Part shown: piece after piece, positions 21,528 to 31,831 of the stretch | Layout of the letters: each line of letters begins with the position of its first letter | Position numbering within the stretch: the stretch's first letter is position 1 | Assembly: GCA_013054445.1 (NCBI GenBank) | Contig: JAAMPI010000335.1 | Location: 1-42,863 of the forward strand | DNA length: 42,863 nucleotides | Origin: Cudoniella acicularis | Taxonomy: Eukaryota; Ascomycota; Leotiomycetes; Helotiales; Helotiaceae | Reading direction: 5' to 3' | Notes under the pieces: generated by a model | The model's input: only the letters and a program-made list of their open reading frames with translations | What the model was told of the DNA's origin: nothing | Databases searched by the model: none | Made by a program: the position numbers and the translations under genes

Positions 21528-22019
21528 TAGCCGAGAGTGGGTTTTGGCGAGCCCGATGATCTGCCGTTGGGGGATGACTTGCTGATTTAGCTTCTAGTGT
21601 CGATCGGGTTCTACCAATCGAAGCGACAACAATAAGAACGCCGAGCAACCTGGAGATGTGACGCATGCTAGGCCAGCCAGTGACTCCGTGCCGTTCACTT
21701 GCCAAAGCGACAGATAATCGTAAGATCAGCCCGGTCCCGCTTTAGAAAGGTTAACTAAGAAGTCTTTTTACTATTGTTTGATTTCTATAATTAACATATC
21801 TTTTAGCTACCTCCCTATCGCTATATTATATCCTTTCTTAACCTAAAAATATAGATAGTTTAGCTATAACTACTTACGAGAGCGAGCTATTTAAGATTGA
21901 TTATTATTATACTATTAAAGTACTTATAAATATAAGAATTAGATATTATTTTATTAACTAAAAACTTATATTAGGAGGTATAAAAGAAAGATAAAGTACT
22001 AATATATAGTTNACTGTAC
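21528..22019. other. Intergenic, AT-rich edge of transposon island
   Basis: From about 21740 composition shifts abruptly to TA-rich sequence with stops in all frames, continuing into the LTR at 22020. No gene seen. It is probably RIP-altered transposon sequence, but too degraded for assignment. Confidence 0.5.
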
Positions 22020-22287
22020 TGTCACAGNCCTNGTNTAACGCACAGTCCTGNGACTANNNAGACTCAGACAGTGTNGCGCTATATGCGACAGGAGNCTGCG
22101 ACGNAGCCCCTGACCCCNTATCACGTGCCCTCGCTTGCCAGCACTCACCTCCTNTATATAAGGCCCCTTCNGGGCCACCTCTTCCTTCTTCTCTCCTTAG
22201 CTTAGTTTTCTTCGTAATATNAGNACCTTCTTNNAAATACGTCCCTACGTGACGTCAGGGCCTTCGTGCCTTTGTAGAGCTGTAATA
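22020..22287 (+). mobile_element. Solo LTR (family 2), left copy, TGTCACAG start
   Basis: Starts TGTCACAG and ends ...AGAGCTGTAATA, where the oppositely oriented copy at 25434-25648 ends ...AGAGCTATAACA; the final CA to TA change fits a RIP transition. The shared core includes a promoter-like TATATAAGGCCCC, the palindrome GCCCCTTCGGGGCC, CTCCTTAGCTTAG and CGTCCCTACGTGACGTCAGG. About 20 N bases between 22012 and 22235 show an unresolved consensus. No coding region of the matching LTR element is visible, so it is a solo LTR. Confidence 0.65.
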
Positions 22288-23765
22288 CTATAAGACCTAA
22301 CTTATTACCTTCTTATAGAATTACTTCTTAAGATAATAGAAGATATAGGCCTATAACTGTTTACTCTTCTAGATATAATTATATAAAAAGTAAAAGGCCT
22401 ATAAAGTATCCTAGACCTAACCTTTAGAATAAAGAGAGCGTTTAACTACCTAATAACCTATATAATAGATAATACTCTAGACTAAGGGTCTAACTATTAG
22501 CTAATCTTTATATCCTTAGACCTCTCCTTCTCTTAATAGACTTAAAGAAAGAGACTTAACTAGAAAAAGATAGATATAGCTATTATTAAGAGCGAAGTAG
22601 CGGAACTTTAAAGACTTCTAGAGAGTACCTATCTATCGAAGTAAATTAAGGTCTATATAGAATACCTAACAAGCTTTATAAAAGACTTAATTAAGAAGGT
22701 AGTCCTAAAGCCTAAGGCCTCTTAAAGAGTAAGCCTATAATAGATAAACGAGATTAAAGCCCTAGTCTAGAAAGAAAGATAGGAATAGAGAAGATAGCGA
22801 AACACTAGAGATCTATAGATATAAGAAAGATAGAAGAATACTAGTAATAAAAAAGTAAAGCTTATTAAATATTAGAAAAGAAAGATATTCTAAGAGGAAA
22901 TCTATAATATAAATATATTAGAGAGCGGGATATAAAGGCTTATAAGATAGGCTAGACTTAAAGACAGGAAACCTCTAGAGCTCCCTACTCTTCTAGACCT
23001 TAAAACGTCCTAGGGCCTAGCTAGAACCCTTCTAGAGAAGGCTAATACCCTAAGAAACAAGTTTTTTCTAGAGTCTAGAATAGACTTTAGCGATATTAAA
23101 GACGACTTGTTTATAGATAATACCTTTCTAATACCTCTCTCTTCCTTATATATAATGTTAGGCTAGTCACCTAATATTATCAGGTACTAGGCTCTTGATT
23201 AATCTTAAGACTTATAACTCACTAGGATTATAGGGTGACTATAATATTATAGTAGTAAATATCACGTGTAGTCGGAGGTCCCTAGAGTTAACATTTATAT
23301 ATTTAAAGACTACTTAGCTCTCCCTCTTATTAGAAGATCGAGGTACTTAAATTTATTATATTAGACTTCTAATATATAATAAGCCTAAAAGAAATTATAA
23401 TTATTATTAATAGCTAAAAGATAAAAGAGGCCTTAGGACAAGATAAGATCTCGCTAGTATTCTTAAAGACAATAGGAATACCTCTAGCTATAATGATTAC
23501 CTCTTTTACTATAGCCTATTAAAGCTCTAGTTATTATCTAAAAAGGTTCTAGGATATATATATACTAGCGATAAAGAAGCTAAGGAAAGTAAAGTATAAT
23601 ATAATAGGGTTATAGAGGCTAATCACTCTCTTAAGTATAATAAGAAAGGTTATTAAGAAGGCTATAGCTTAAAAGATCTAATAACTAGTAAAGACGTATA
23701 ACCTATTCCTAAAAACCTAGATAGTATAGAGGGACGGGAGGCCTCTAAAATAGACTCTTAAAAAC

Positions 23766-23925
23766 TGATGACTGAATGACTCGAATCTCTAGGAAGGATG
23801 GTTGTTGTTCCTCTCTAGGAGAGGGGGAGAGACCTTATATACATGAATATAGTCACGTGCTACGGCACGTGACACAGAACCCCACTATAATAGAAGCGAG
23901 AAAGAACTAGTCTACTATCTTAGCT
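23766..23925. mobile_element. Short insertion nested in the LINE RT (insert 1)
   Basis: The RT reading frame stops matching after RPLKxTLKN and resumes at LLIExIYII, with about 160 bp of unrelated, less AT-rich sequence between. It contains an imperfect palindrome around GTCACGTGCTACGGCACGTG and ends ...CCCCACTATAATAG, which is the reverse complement of the start of insert 2. No coding capacity. The right boundary is approximate. Confidence 0.5.
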
Positions 23926-24105
23926 TTTAAGCTTCTTATAGAATAAATTTATATAATCTAGAACTTAAGAAAAAACGTCGTGTCCTTATTATCCTTTAAT
24001 ATCTTAAGAGCCTTTAATATAGTTAACTATACCTAGCTCCTTAACGTTTTTAGAAAGAAAGGCCTCTTCCCGTAGATAGTACGCTAGATAAAGGGATTCC
24101 TTTTA

Positions 24106-24284
24106 GACTATTATAGTGGGGAAGTCAGTCGGTCGCTGGGTAGTCACGTGGTCGCAGACACGTGACCTACGCGAAGGAGGATAAAAGACGTGTTCTCAGG
24201 CAGCTTAGCTTCCTCTCTTTAAGTCAAATTAACGTCTATTTGAACTCCCTCCCTTTTAGGTTGTATTTGTCCTTCTACACTATA
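24106..24284. mobile_element. Short insertion nested in the LINE RT (insert 2), TATAGTG/CACTATA ends
   Basis: The RT frame breaks after KGFLLD and resumes at TIIxIxDFKLEPI. The insert begins TATAGTGGGG and ends TACACTATA, so its ends are inverted copies of TATAGTG, consistent with a miniature element in a TA target. It carries GTCACGTG and CACGTGAC segments like insert 1, and lies in the opposite orientation to it. It is non-coding and its base composition is less AT-biased than the LINE around it. Confidence 0.5.
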
Positions 24285-25433
24285 TAACTATAATCTAGAT
24301 CTAGGACTTTAAGTTAGAACCTATCTAGATATCGAGTAGAGCTCTCTAGGGTTCCCTACTCTCGCTAATCCTCTTCTTATTCTATAACTTAAAACTACTC
24401 GACCTCTATTCTAATATTAAAGAATAGGTAATAGTAGTCGGCTTTATAGATAACGTTAATATCTTAGTATATAGTAAATCAATAGCTAAAAACTATTAAG
24501 CCTTTAAACAAGCTTATAAAAGGTGTCTAAACTAGGCTAGACGCTTTAAAATCGAATTCGCGCTATAAAAATACGAGCTTATCTACTTTATTAGACGCTA
24601 GAAAGTATTTAACTTATTAGTCTTAATAGACCTTAAGAGGACGATCTAAGAACTAAAGCTAGACATAAGAGTCCTAAGAGTATAGCTAGATATAAGACTA
24701 AACTAGACCGCTTATTATAAGACTATCTAGGCTAAACTCCTAGGCTATTTAAGGGCTCTATCTAGCGTTATAGCTTTAACGTAAGGCGTAACCTTCTAAA
24801 TATTAAGATAAGTCTATATAGTAATTACTAGAGTAGTAGTCTCTTATAAGGCTCTAATCTAGTACTAGCTAAACGAAAACCTTATAAAACCTTAAGATAT
24901 AATAGCTAAGCTAATCCTAATATAAAATACTAGCTTTTAGAAAATAGTAGGGACTTATAAGGCGACGCTAGTAAAGAAGGTAGAGGTAGAGACCCTAATA
25001 CCCTCTATTAATATATACTTTAATAGTCTAGTAGCTAGCTATAGACTAAGAAACGTAAAATCTAAAGTCTAGGAAGAGATTAGACAGGTATATACTAGGA
25101 TTAAGAGACGTCTCTAGAACCGGAAAGAGAGATAAAGAAGAATGTCTTAAGACCTAACCCTATAAGAGGTAAACCTAGTATAGGCCGAAAGATAGAGCTA
25201 AGAAGTAGACGACTTTATAAAAACCTTTAAAGCCTAGGAGAGGTAATCCTAGACCTAAAACATATAAGAGCACTAAGATAAGAGAAAGACGAAAAAGGAA
25301 CAACGCTTATAGAAACCGCTAGTATACTAGAGACAGATATATATAGGCCTAGACGAGAAAAAGGGAAGAGAGCTTACCTACCTACGCTATTAGATAGACA
25401 CGATAATCCTAGACCTATATAACGACCTCTAGA

Positions 25434-25648
25434 TGTTATAGCTCTATAAAGGCACGAGGGCCCTGACGTCACGTAGGGACGTATTTGTAAGAAGGTGCTA
25501 TATTATCGAAGAAACTAAGCTAAGGAGAGAAGAAGAGAGGTGGCCCCGAAGGGGCCTTATATACAGGAGGTGAGTCTAGCACGGACCAGGACACGTGACA
25601 AGGGGGACGCGTCAGGTGAGGGAGACGCGTCAAACCAGGTCTGTGACA
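25434..25648 (-). mobile_element. Solo LTR (family 2), right copy, inverted
   Basis: Starts TGTTATAGCTC and ends GGTCTGTGACA; its reverse complement matches the LTR at 22020-22287 through the shared core with the GCCCCTTCGGGGCC palindrome. TG...CA ends are intact and there are no N bases. The flanks CTAGA and ATTAG do not form a target-site duplication. The orientation opposite to the left copy means the pair cannot be the two LTRs of one element around the LINE; they are two insertions, or one has been inverted. Confidence 0.68.
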
Positions 25649-25918
25649 ATTAGTCGCAGATTTTTCTTTACGAATAGTGGGTTTTTAGGCTTGGGGCCAA
25701 GGGAGGCGGAGGTAGGTGATAAGGTTTGTGCTGTGCTTGGGTGGCAGGTGCTGATGATTTTGAGGGAGAGGAAGATAGAGGTAGAGTTAAAGGGTAGGAA
25801 GGAGAGGAAGAGAAAGAAGGAGGGAAAGGAGAGGAGGCAGAGAAGAAGTGCTAAAAATCCAAGAGATTATAAAGTGATTTATAAATATATTAAGCAGGCG
25901 TATATATATATAAACTAA
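25649..25918 (+). pseudogene. C-terminal fragment of a third HET-domain gene
   Basis: Immediately after the LTR the frame reads RRFFFTNSGFLGLGP, then EVGDKVCAVLG and VLMILRE. This is the conserved tail of many HET-domain proteins (GRRFFxTxxGYLGLGP...GDxVCVLxGxxVPxILR). Nothing upstream of it survives: the LTR abuts the fragment. After about 25795 the frame runs into a Lys/Arg/Glu-rich purine tract and then AT-rich sequence, without the usual final GEAYVHG-type motif. It is a truncated relic, not a gene; the open frame that starts inside the LTR at 25595 is accidental. Confidence 0.68.
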
Positions 25919-26880
25919 TAGCTTATAAGAGGCCTCTGCTATAAGAGCCAGAGAGAGGTTTATTTAAGATAGTAGAGAGTAAGCTATACTAACTTAATAA
26001 ATATAATATATTTTTAGTTTATAAAATTCTTTAATTTAAATTAAATTATAAATATTTATTATCTTTATATAAACAGAAAAGATATTTAATAGACTATAAA
26101 AGTAATATAATAATATTTATATCTAAAATATTTTATTTATTAAAAAGAAACTTTCTAGACTTTCTCTTTTTATTATATTAGATATAAAAGAAGAATTATT
26201 ATAAGTATAATATCTAAATATTTATAACTTTTAAAATAAAATTTATCTAATTAGAATATAAAAGTTAAGAACTTATACTAGGAAAATTTCTCTAAAATTC
26301 TCTAAAAGAAAATAATATCTCTCTAGGTTAAAAAACATTAGTTATATATAAGCTAGAGAATTTAATAATTATGAGTTCTAATAAGATAAGCCTATATCGA
26401 TAAACAAGGCATTAAAGCTAAGGTTATGTTTTAATTATAAATTAAAATAATCTTCTTAAAAGCGGGTTTTAGTATAGGGGTTAGTACGTGACTTCGGTTA
26501 TATAGTATAATATAAGCGTTTTATAATATTTATAATAGATTTATAACTAGGGAATCTCTAGAAAGAAGATAGTATTTATATGAGAGGAATAGCTTAGACC
26601 TAGCTAGCTCTTTATAGATTTCGCTATATATTAGATTAGGCCTATTAAAACTTGTTTTATAATAAGTATATAGCTATTTTTGTTTATATATTTTCTTAAG
26701 TCTGGTAAGAATTTAGAAAAAGAGCCTTAAATTATTTTTAAATTATAATTAATTAATTTAGTTTATTCTTTATGCTTTTACTTTATACTTATTCTTTATA
26801 TACCTAAAGAGAATTCCTTCTAGCTAAATATACTTCATAATATAAAGTTTCTTGTCTATAATACCAACTCTGAACTCTCG
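25919..26880. mobile_element. AT-rich RIP-like tract, element not identifiable
   Basis: Very AT/TA-rich, with stops in all frames, ending abruptly near 26860 where composition returns to normal. It has the same texture as the LINE remnant and is probably another RIP-damaged repeat. I could not read any conserved domain in it. Confidence 0.45.
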
Positions 26881-27500
26881 AAACAGTCGTGGGTCATGTT
26901 CAATTACCTTCGGCCGAAAACATCAAAGTAGAGAGGTAGGTGCGAGCAATTGTTAAGATGAAGATTTGAATGACAGCAACCTATAATTTAACAGCACTCT
27001 ACCAACACACAACACCAACAGAAGTCACACGTAGTGAAATTCTCCCACCAAGTTCCAACTGTATGCATGCACAGTACAGTATTACAGAACACATCCCCCT
27101 CCTTTCCTTTCTTTCCCACACTCTCCCCACGAAATGATTTGGAGGTCGTCACCGCCTCCTCATGACCCCTTACTCTATCCATTAAATTGCGCCCCACAGA
27201 TCCTGCGCCTGTCCCATCCTGAAATGGTTCAGGGAGAAAGAAGTACCCTTCAAAGAAGAGGTGTATTAAGCTAGACAGAGCAAACATAGGATGGCTGCCT
27301 TTTCCTTTTTTTCCCTAGAAGATTGGGATGAGCTCGATTGATTATGGTGGAGGTGTTGAAAGGGATTGCGGCGCGGTAGTCGCTGAATCATAGCTTTCGC
27401 AGCTCGGATTGAAGGATTTGGCGGTCAGTTGTCTTGTTGTTCTCCTTAGTCTCGGTGACTGTAGCAACATCAGGAATCAAGGGAAAGTGACCATCCCCCT
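26881..27500. other. Unassigned sequence, normal composition
   Basis: After the AT-rich island the composition returns to normal. An open frame on the minus strand (26988-27287, 99 codons) contains many Cys and Trp but no recognisable domain. I see no gene that I can support. Confidence 0.35.
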
Positions 27501-27526
27501 CCTCCCCTAATGATGAAGTCGTATTA

Positions 27527-28485
27527 GGTGGGGTGTTGTGGTACTTTTCTACTTGCTCGAGACTGGCTTTCCGTTGAGGGTTTTCTCTGGGAAGGGGCCA
27601 TGTCCTTCCTTCGCCAATTTCAAAGCAGGCCTCGCCTCAGGCTGCACGAGCTTACTTTCTTGACCATAGAGTGTGAATAAGGTTTTCAGGGAGAAAGTGC
27701 CGCCCTCAGGCTCTACCAGGATCGTAGGTGGAGGGCTGTGGTACTTGGCTTGTACGAGCGAATATAAAGCTTCTGGATTTCTCTCCCATGCATGACCATG
27801 ATATCACCGTGCTCCAACGTCAACTTGAGAACATCCTTCTTTGTACCCTTCATATTTCCCTTTTGAGGGGGTCTTTGGATTGGGTTCTTTCCATTTGGTC
27901 TAAAAAGCCATTGTAGCGCTACATCCCAAAGATAGCGCCGTTACTGTGGAACCAAGTTCATCCTCGCCGTCATCTTGTACTCTCAGGATTGGTCTGTAAT
28001 TTGAGGAGGCTTGGTTTCCCCAACGATACAGCCATGTTGAGTGGAGTGCTATGGTACTCTTCTGTTTGTTCGAGGAAGAGGTGTTTGGGTGAGAAGCAAT
28101 GTCAGCTTTGTTGAAGAATCTGTTTACCAGGGAAAGCCCTCCTGGCTTCTTCTCGGAACTCTTATCAGAGTGTTCTCCAGTGGACGTCGTGTTCTTCAGG
28201 CGCAATCCCACTAAGCCATCAACGGTAGAGTGGGGTGCTGTGGTACTTCTCTGTTTTCTCGAGGCTGGCTTTCCGTCTCTACTTCAGCACCAGCTTTTGT
28301 AAGGGATTTCATTGTTCGTGTTAGCGTCGCCTCTGAACTCGACAGTATTATCTACCTTTTCCTCGGTCTTGGATCCTCCACGGCACAAGTATCAAGCCTA
28401 AGAAGCACGTCTCCAGAGGAGGAAGGGTGTTTCGGTGAGAAGCAGTGTAGGTGGGGTGCTGTGGTACTCTTGGGTTTGCTCGAGG
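27527..28485 (-). repeat. Repeat family A, five diverged copies
   Basis: Copies of GTGGGGTGCTGTGGTACT...CTCGAGG begin near 27527, 27727, 28041, 28230 and 28451 (spacing about 200, 313, 189, 221). A second module, GGTGTTTGGGTGAGAAGCAATGT-like, follows copy 3 and precedes copy 5, so modules are permuted. On the minus strand the core reads as a repeated peptide: SSSKPKSTTAPHLHC, SRKQRSTTAPHSTV, SNKQKSTIALHSTW and SSKxKSTTTPHL, the last with a TAG where Gln is expected. Copies 3 and 4 lie in one continuous 125-codon frame (27900-28275). This looks like a decayed repeat-containing coding sequence rather than satellite DNA, but no family is recognised. Confidence 0.6.
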
Positions 28486-29017
28486 AAAAGGCTAGCTCCC
28501 TATCTCCACTTCTCCACAGCAAAGTATTGAGCTTAAGAAGAGCAGCAGAAATCGCGTGAACATCATGGCGCGGAAGAGTTTCGTCTTCAGAGGAGGGGGG
28601 GGAAATTGGGTGTCGCCAGTGTAGGCTGGTGTGTATGCATTGAACTAATCTTGAAATTGCCGTCCAGGTGGAAAGGCAATGTTGGTGGGATCGTTTGCAT
28701 CCATGCACGTGGCACAAATGGTCTGCCCACTCCTCCTTAGAATGCCACGTTAGGCTTGACTTCAAGTCCTTGCTTATGTTGAGTCCACGGCGAGCTCTCA
28801 CATGGAAGACTTGGTCGGGCTTGTATACGTCGGTATATCTTTCACTGTGTCAACATCTCCGCACTCTCTGCACTTCACTTGACTTTCCACTCAAGCCCGC
28901 TCCCTTCCTCTCCCCAAAAGCCTTGTGCCATTTCTTCAAATATTTCCCCGGCTTCCCTCCCCCTCGAACCCAAACACCTCCTTCACTCCTCCTGATCCCC
29001 TAGAATGGAGAATATTT

Positions 29018-29260
29018 GTCGTGGTAAAAGCAACATGTTCTCAAGTAGAAGTAGTTCCGAGCCGCTTTTGTCCGTCAACCTCGTCGTCTGAGGAATCTTC
29101 GAGGTTGTATTTCACACTGCGACTATGGCTCTGGAGAGAGCCAGAGCCAGATGGATCCTCCGAATCGACTTTATCCAAAAAATCCCCTTCTCAAATTAAG
29201 AAGGTTTGTTGTTGTGAAAGCAACATGTTTTCAGATAGAAGAAGTAGTTCTGAGTAGCTA
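29018..29260. repeat. Repeat family G, two copies 190 bp apart
   Basis: AAAGCAACATGTTCTCAAGTAGAAGTAGTTCCGAG-like sequence occurs at 29018-29060 and again at 29208-29255. Between the copies the minus strand reads an acidic stretch ending NLEDSSDDEVDGQKR, and the plus strand reads SNMFSSRSSSE and SNMFSDRRSSSE. Which strand coded, if either, is unclear. Confidence 0.5.
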
Positions 29261-29572
29261 AGTTGCCAACGCAGACTCAAGTGATCATTTGTGTTCGCGC
29301 AGCAAACAAGAAAGTTGCCTTCTTCTCTTCATGGGCATCTAAGAGTTCGTTGTATTTCACCCGTGGGCTTCAATGTCAATCGCGGCAGGGGTAGGAGAGC
29401 CAGCACTTGTTGTCGGGGCTGCTGGTGGCTTGTCGCTTCGTAACCTTCTTGATGAATTTGGTAAGTTGCGATTCTGTCTCAACGAAGCTTACAAGTGTTG
29501 GAAGTGTTTCATTAGCAAAGTATTGCCTGAAAGTAATGTCCACCGAAAGAATGAGAGGCCCATCTATTCTCG

Positions 29573-29602
29573 CAAAGCAGAGCAGAGCAGAGCAGAGCAG
29601 AG
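29573..29602. repeat. Microsatellite (GCAGA)n
   Basis: Five to six tandem copies of AGAGC/GCAGA. Short open frames across it on both strands (QSRAEQSRAEQS) are an artefact of the repeat. Confidence 0.85.
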
Positions 29603-29726
29603 CTTGATGCACGGCTCTGCTCATATAAGCGCCGATGACCTGCTGCCATCGCGCGATTAAATTGAGTATTTGGGACGGTTCCCTGCTGAAAGTGCCTGGG
29701 AGTTGGCCCCGCCATTGCCCAGTTTG

Positions 29727-30692
29727 TGCAATATTTTAAGATCCTGTTAGTCCCCAAGGAGCGTCGGCCTCCGGCTGGTATCGCTGTGGTGCCCATTTAC
29801 CCGGTTCATTTGGCCATTTGTTTTGCCATTTGTGTATCCATTCGCTTGACTATTTGTTATGCCATTTGCTTGGGTACTGTGGCCAGTGGCCCTGTTCAAA
29901 ACACGGGAGGCTCTTGTGTATCTGTCGCGAACCGCCTTGATATCAACAATTGCCTTGTCAATGAGTGCAATTTGGTTGCCGTTGAAATTTTAAGATCTTG
30001 CTAGTCCCCAAAGAGCTTAAAAGTTGGAACCGCTCATCTGCAGCTTAGTTGACAGCAGACCAGGCATTCTGGCGCCCTTCGTCGAAATGACGAGGGTATC
30101 CATCTGGAGCCCAGAAATCGGGAAATCGGGGTTGGTTAGTGTGGATCGAGGGAGTGGCTCAGAGGTCCAGGGGTGAGGAACTAGCCAATCGTGGTGGAGG
30201 AGCCAAGCGGCCTAGAGGTGTTTGAAAAGACACCTTATGATCTTCAGCAATGACTCCTGGGTCTCCAGACATATAAGGCGTGGATATGGGGTCATAGAGC
30301 TTTTGATGAGATCGCTTTGGGATTGTGTAGGCTCTTGGGGAGTCCTCTTCACCATACCGTGGACGGCCGCTTCTCACTTCATGGTCTCGCTCAGCTGAAG
30401 CAGCGTTTAAATCTTTACGCTCCTTTCTCATAGCCCAAAATAGCTGCAGCAGAGCTTCGAAACAGAATTCAGGCTAGCTATTGATGACTGGCATCGAGTT
30501 ACCTAGTCCTGAAAACTGGGACCCAGTTGGTGATTGCATGCGAGACGATGGTGATGTTGCGAAACCAGGCGGAAAGCCTGAAGAAGGGAAACTGTTTGGG
30601 CCATGTTCCACATGATGAGCTTGTCCCTGGCGGATAGAAGAGCTAACCAATTAGAAATTTTAAGACCTTGATAGTCCCCAAAAGCTTAAGTT
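29727..30692 (-). repeat. Repeat family B, three copies
   Basis: AAATTTTAAGATCTTG followed by TAGTCCCCAAAGAGCTT occurs at 29729-29765, 29987-30022 and 30653-30692. The minus strand reads SLGTNRILKYCTN, SLGTSKILKFQRQ and LLGTIKVLKF, so differences largely keep the peptide similar. A separate short run of GCCATTTG-type repeats lies at 29813-29872, between copies 1 and 2. Confidence 0.55.
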
Positions 30693-30999
30693 GGTGCTAG
30701 CCCTGGTGAGAAGCCGGGTGGAGGGTAACTGTTCGGCCGGTAAAGGACGGCTGGGCGAACCAAAGAACTCGGAACTGGTCTTTGCGGCTGGGGCTATTGT
30801 AGCGGAGGTTGTAATGTAAATTCTTGGGCGATTATTTGTCCGTTTTCCCCAAGTGGGGTGGATGCTGCCGTGATGACCATTGAACATTGAGTCTACAGGA
30901 GCGGGAAATGGCGAGGGAGGAACCACTTGAAACACTGGTTCTCCATTCATCAAATCACCTTGTATTATAGCGTCTCCTAAGCCCTTGATGTCTCATTCA

Positions 31000-31630
31000 T
31001 TTCGTCTAGCATCTGTGCATAGACTCGGTTGCAACGCTCTACAATGCCTTGAGAGCTTGGAGCTATACCATTCTTCGGGATAATGCTTAAGAGCAGCGTG
31101 TCGGGGGCGGCATAGTTCAGAGGACTCGTTGGAGAAGCTTGTCTAATGGTAGGAAGATGGGGGTGTAGGTTCTGCGCGAGGCCCAACAGACGCGAAGTCT
31201 GCTGGGCTCAACCAGCATAATTGGAGCTATATCACTCATCAGGATAAGTCTTGCTGTTGTCCAACTTAGTTTGAAGAAGGGCTGACGCCCATGGTGATAT
31301 CAAACTCACAGCCCCGGCACGAGGTCTATTTCCAAATACGGGAAGCCCAATATGCGGATTTGCGGGAAAGGGGTAGACGGCGCGGAAGTGTTGGTTAGCG
31401 TTAGTTTCTGCGTCGATCTTGGCCTTTAGCTCGTACGGGTTGTGTAGGCGACCTTTCCGCCTTGCTTAGTATTTGCGAGAGAAGATACTTGGGCAACCTC
31501 TGTCTTTTGAGCGCTTTGAGGTGGGGCAAGATTTGTTTCTCGAGCCTCCATAGCTATGCTTTGAAGAAGGGAATTTGCTGGGGTAGCAGTATAGGCAATC
31601 TTTTCCTTGGGTACGTAAGAGTCCAAAGGA
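31000..31630 (-). other. Minus-strand peptide-like segments, possible decayed exons
   Basis: Minus-strand frames read KIAYTATPANSLLQSI (31570-31620), LNYAAPDTLLLSIIPKNG (31060-31120) and KVAYTTRTS (31426-31450), a recurring A-Y-x-x-x-P...LL-x-SI pattern that also resembles family D further right. No intact gene, start or domain can be defined. Confidence 0.3.
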
Positions 31631-31831
31631 CGATCAAGGTGCTTGATATACTGCTCGATATCTCCGAAAACGTTTGTCTTCTCTGGTCCAACCTTCTCTC
31701 ACCTCCTTGATATATTCCTCTCTGATGCACAAGCTGCTCGCTTAAGAGTTGTATAAGTCGAGCAGTTAAGCATTAATAGCTTGAGCTTTTTAGATCGCTT
31801 CCCACAGCTTTCAGGCAATCTGAAATACTAG

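Larger units (their letters stand above)
22288..25433 (+). mobile_element. LINE (non-LTR) retrotransposon remnant, RIP-degraded
   Basis: The plus strand can be read as a LINE polyprotein if stops are read through. 23420-23760 gives the reverse transcriptase start (GQDKISLVFLKTIGIPLA, then ITLLSIIRKVIKKAIA). 23925-24105 gives SLLSFNILRAFNIVNYT followed by LLNVFRKKGL. 24285-24700 gives ALxGSLLSLILFLFYN, the catalytic box VVGFIDNVNILVYSKS (F-x-D-D expected) and KYELIYFIRR. The tail continues to about 25400. Catalytic Asp reads Asn, Gln and Trp codons read stops, Pro reads Leu: all C:G-to-T:A changes, as RIP produces. 22300-23150 probably holds the region upstream of the RT. The reading is interrupted near 23165-23285, 23766-23925 and 24106-24284 by unrelated inserts. 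The exact ends are not visible. Dead element. Confidence 0.82.

Noticed and set aside
25595..25918. 107-codon gene
   Set aside because: It begins inside an LTR, and only the middle part is a HET tail fragment; the Lys/Arg-rich end is a purine tract.
26988..27287. Secreted or Cys-rich small protein on the minus strand
   Set aside because: No signal peptide-like start, no domain, no splice or promoter support.
29780..29875. CRISPR-like or minisatellite array of GCCATTTG
   Set aside because: Spacings are irregular (11-26 bp), units are short and diverged, and CRISPR is not expected in a fungal nucleus.
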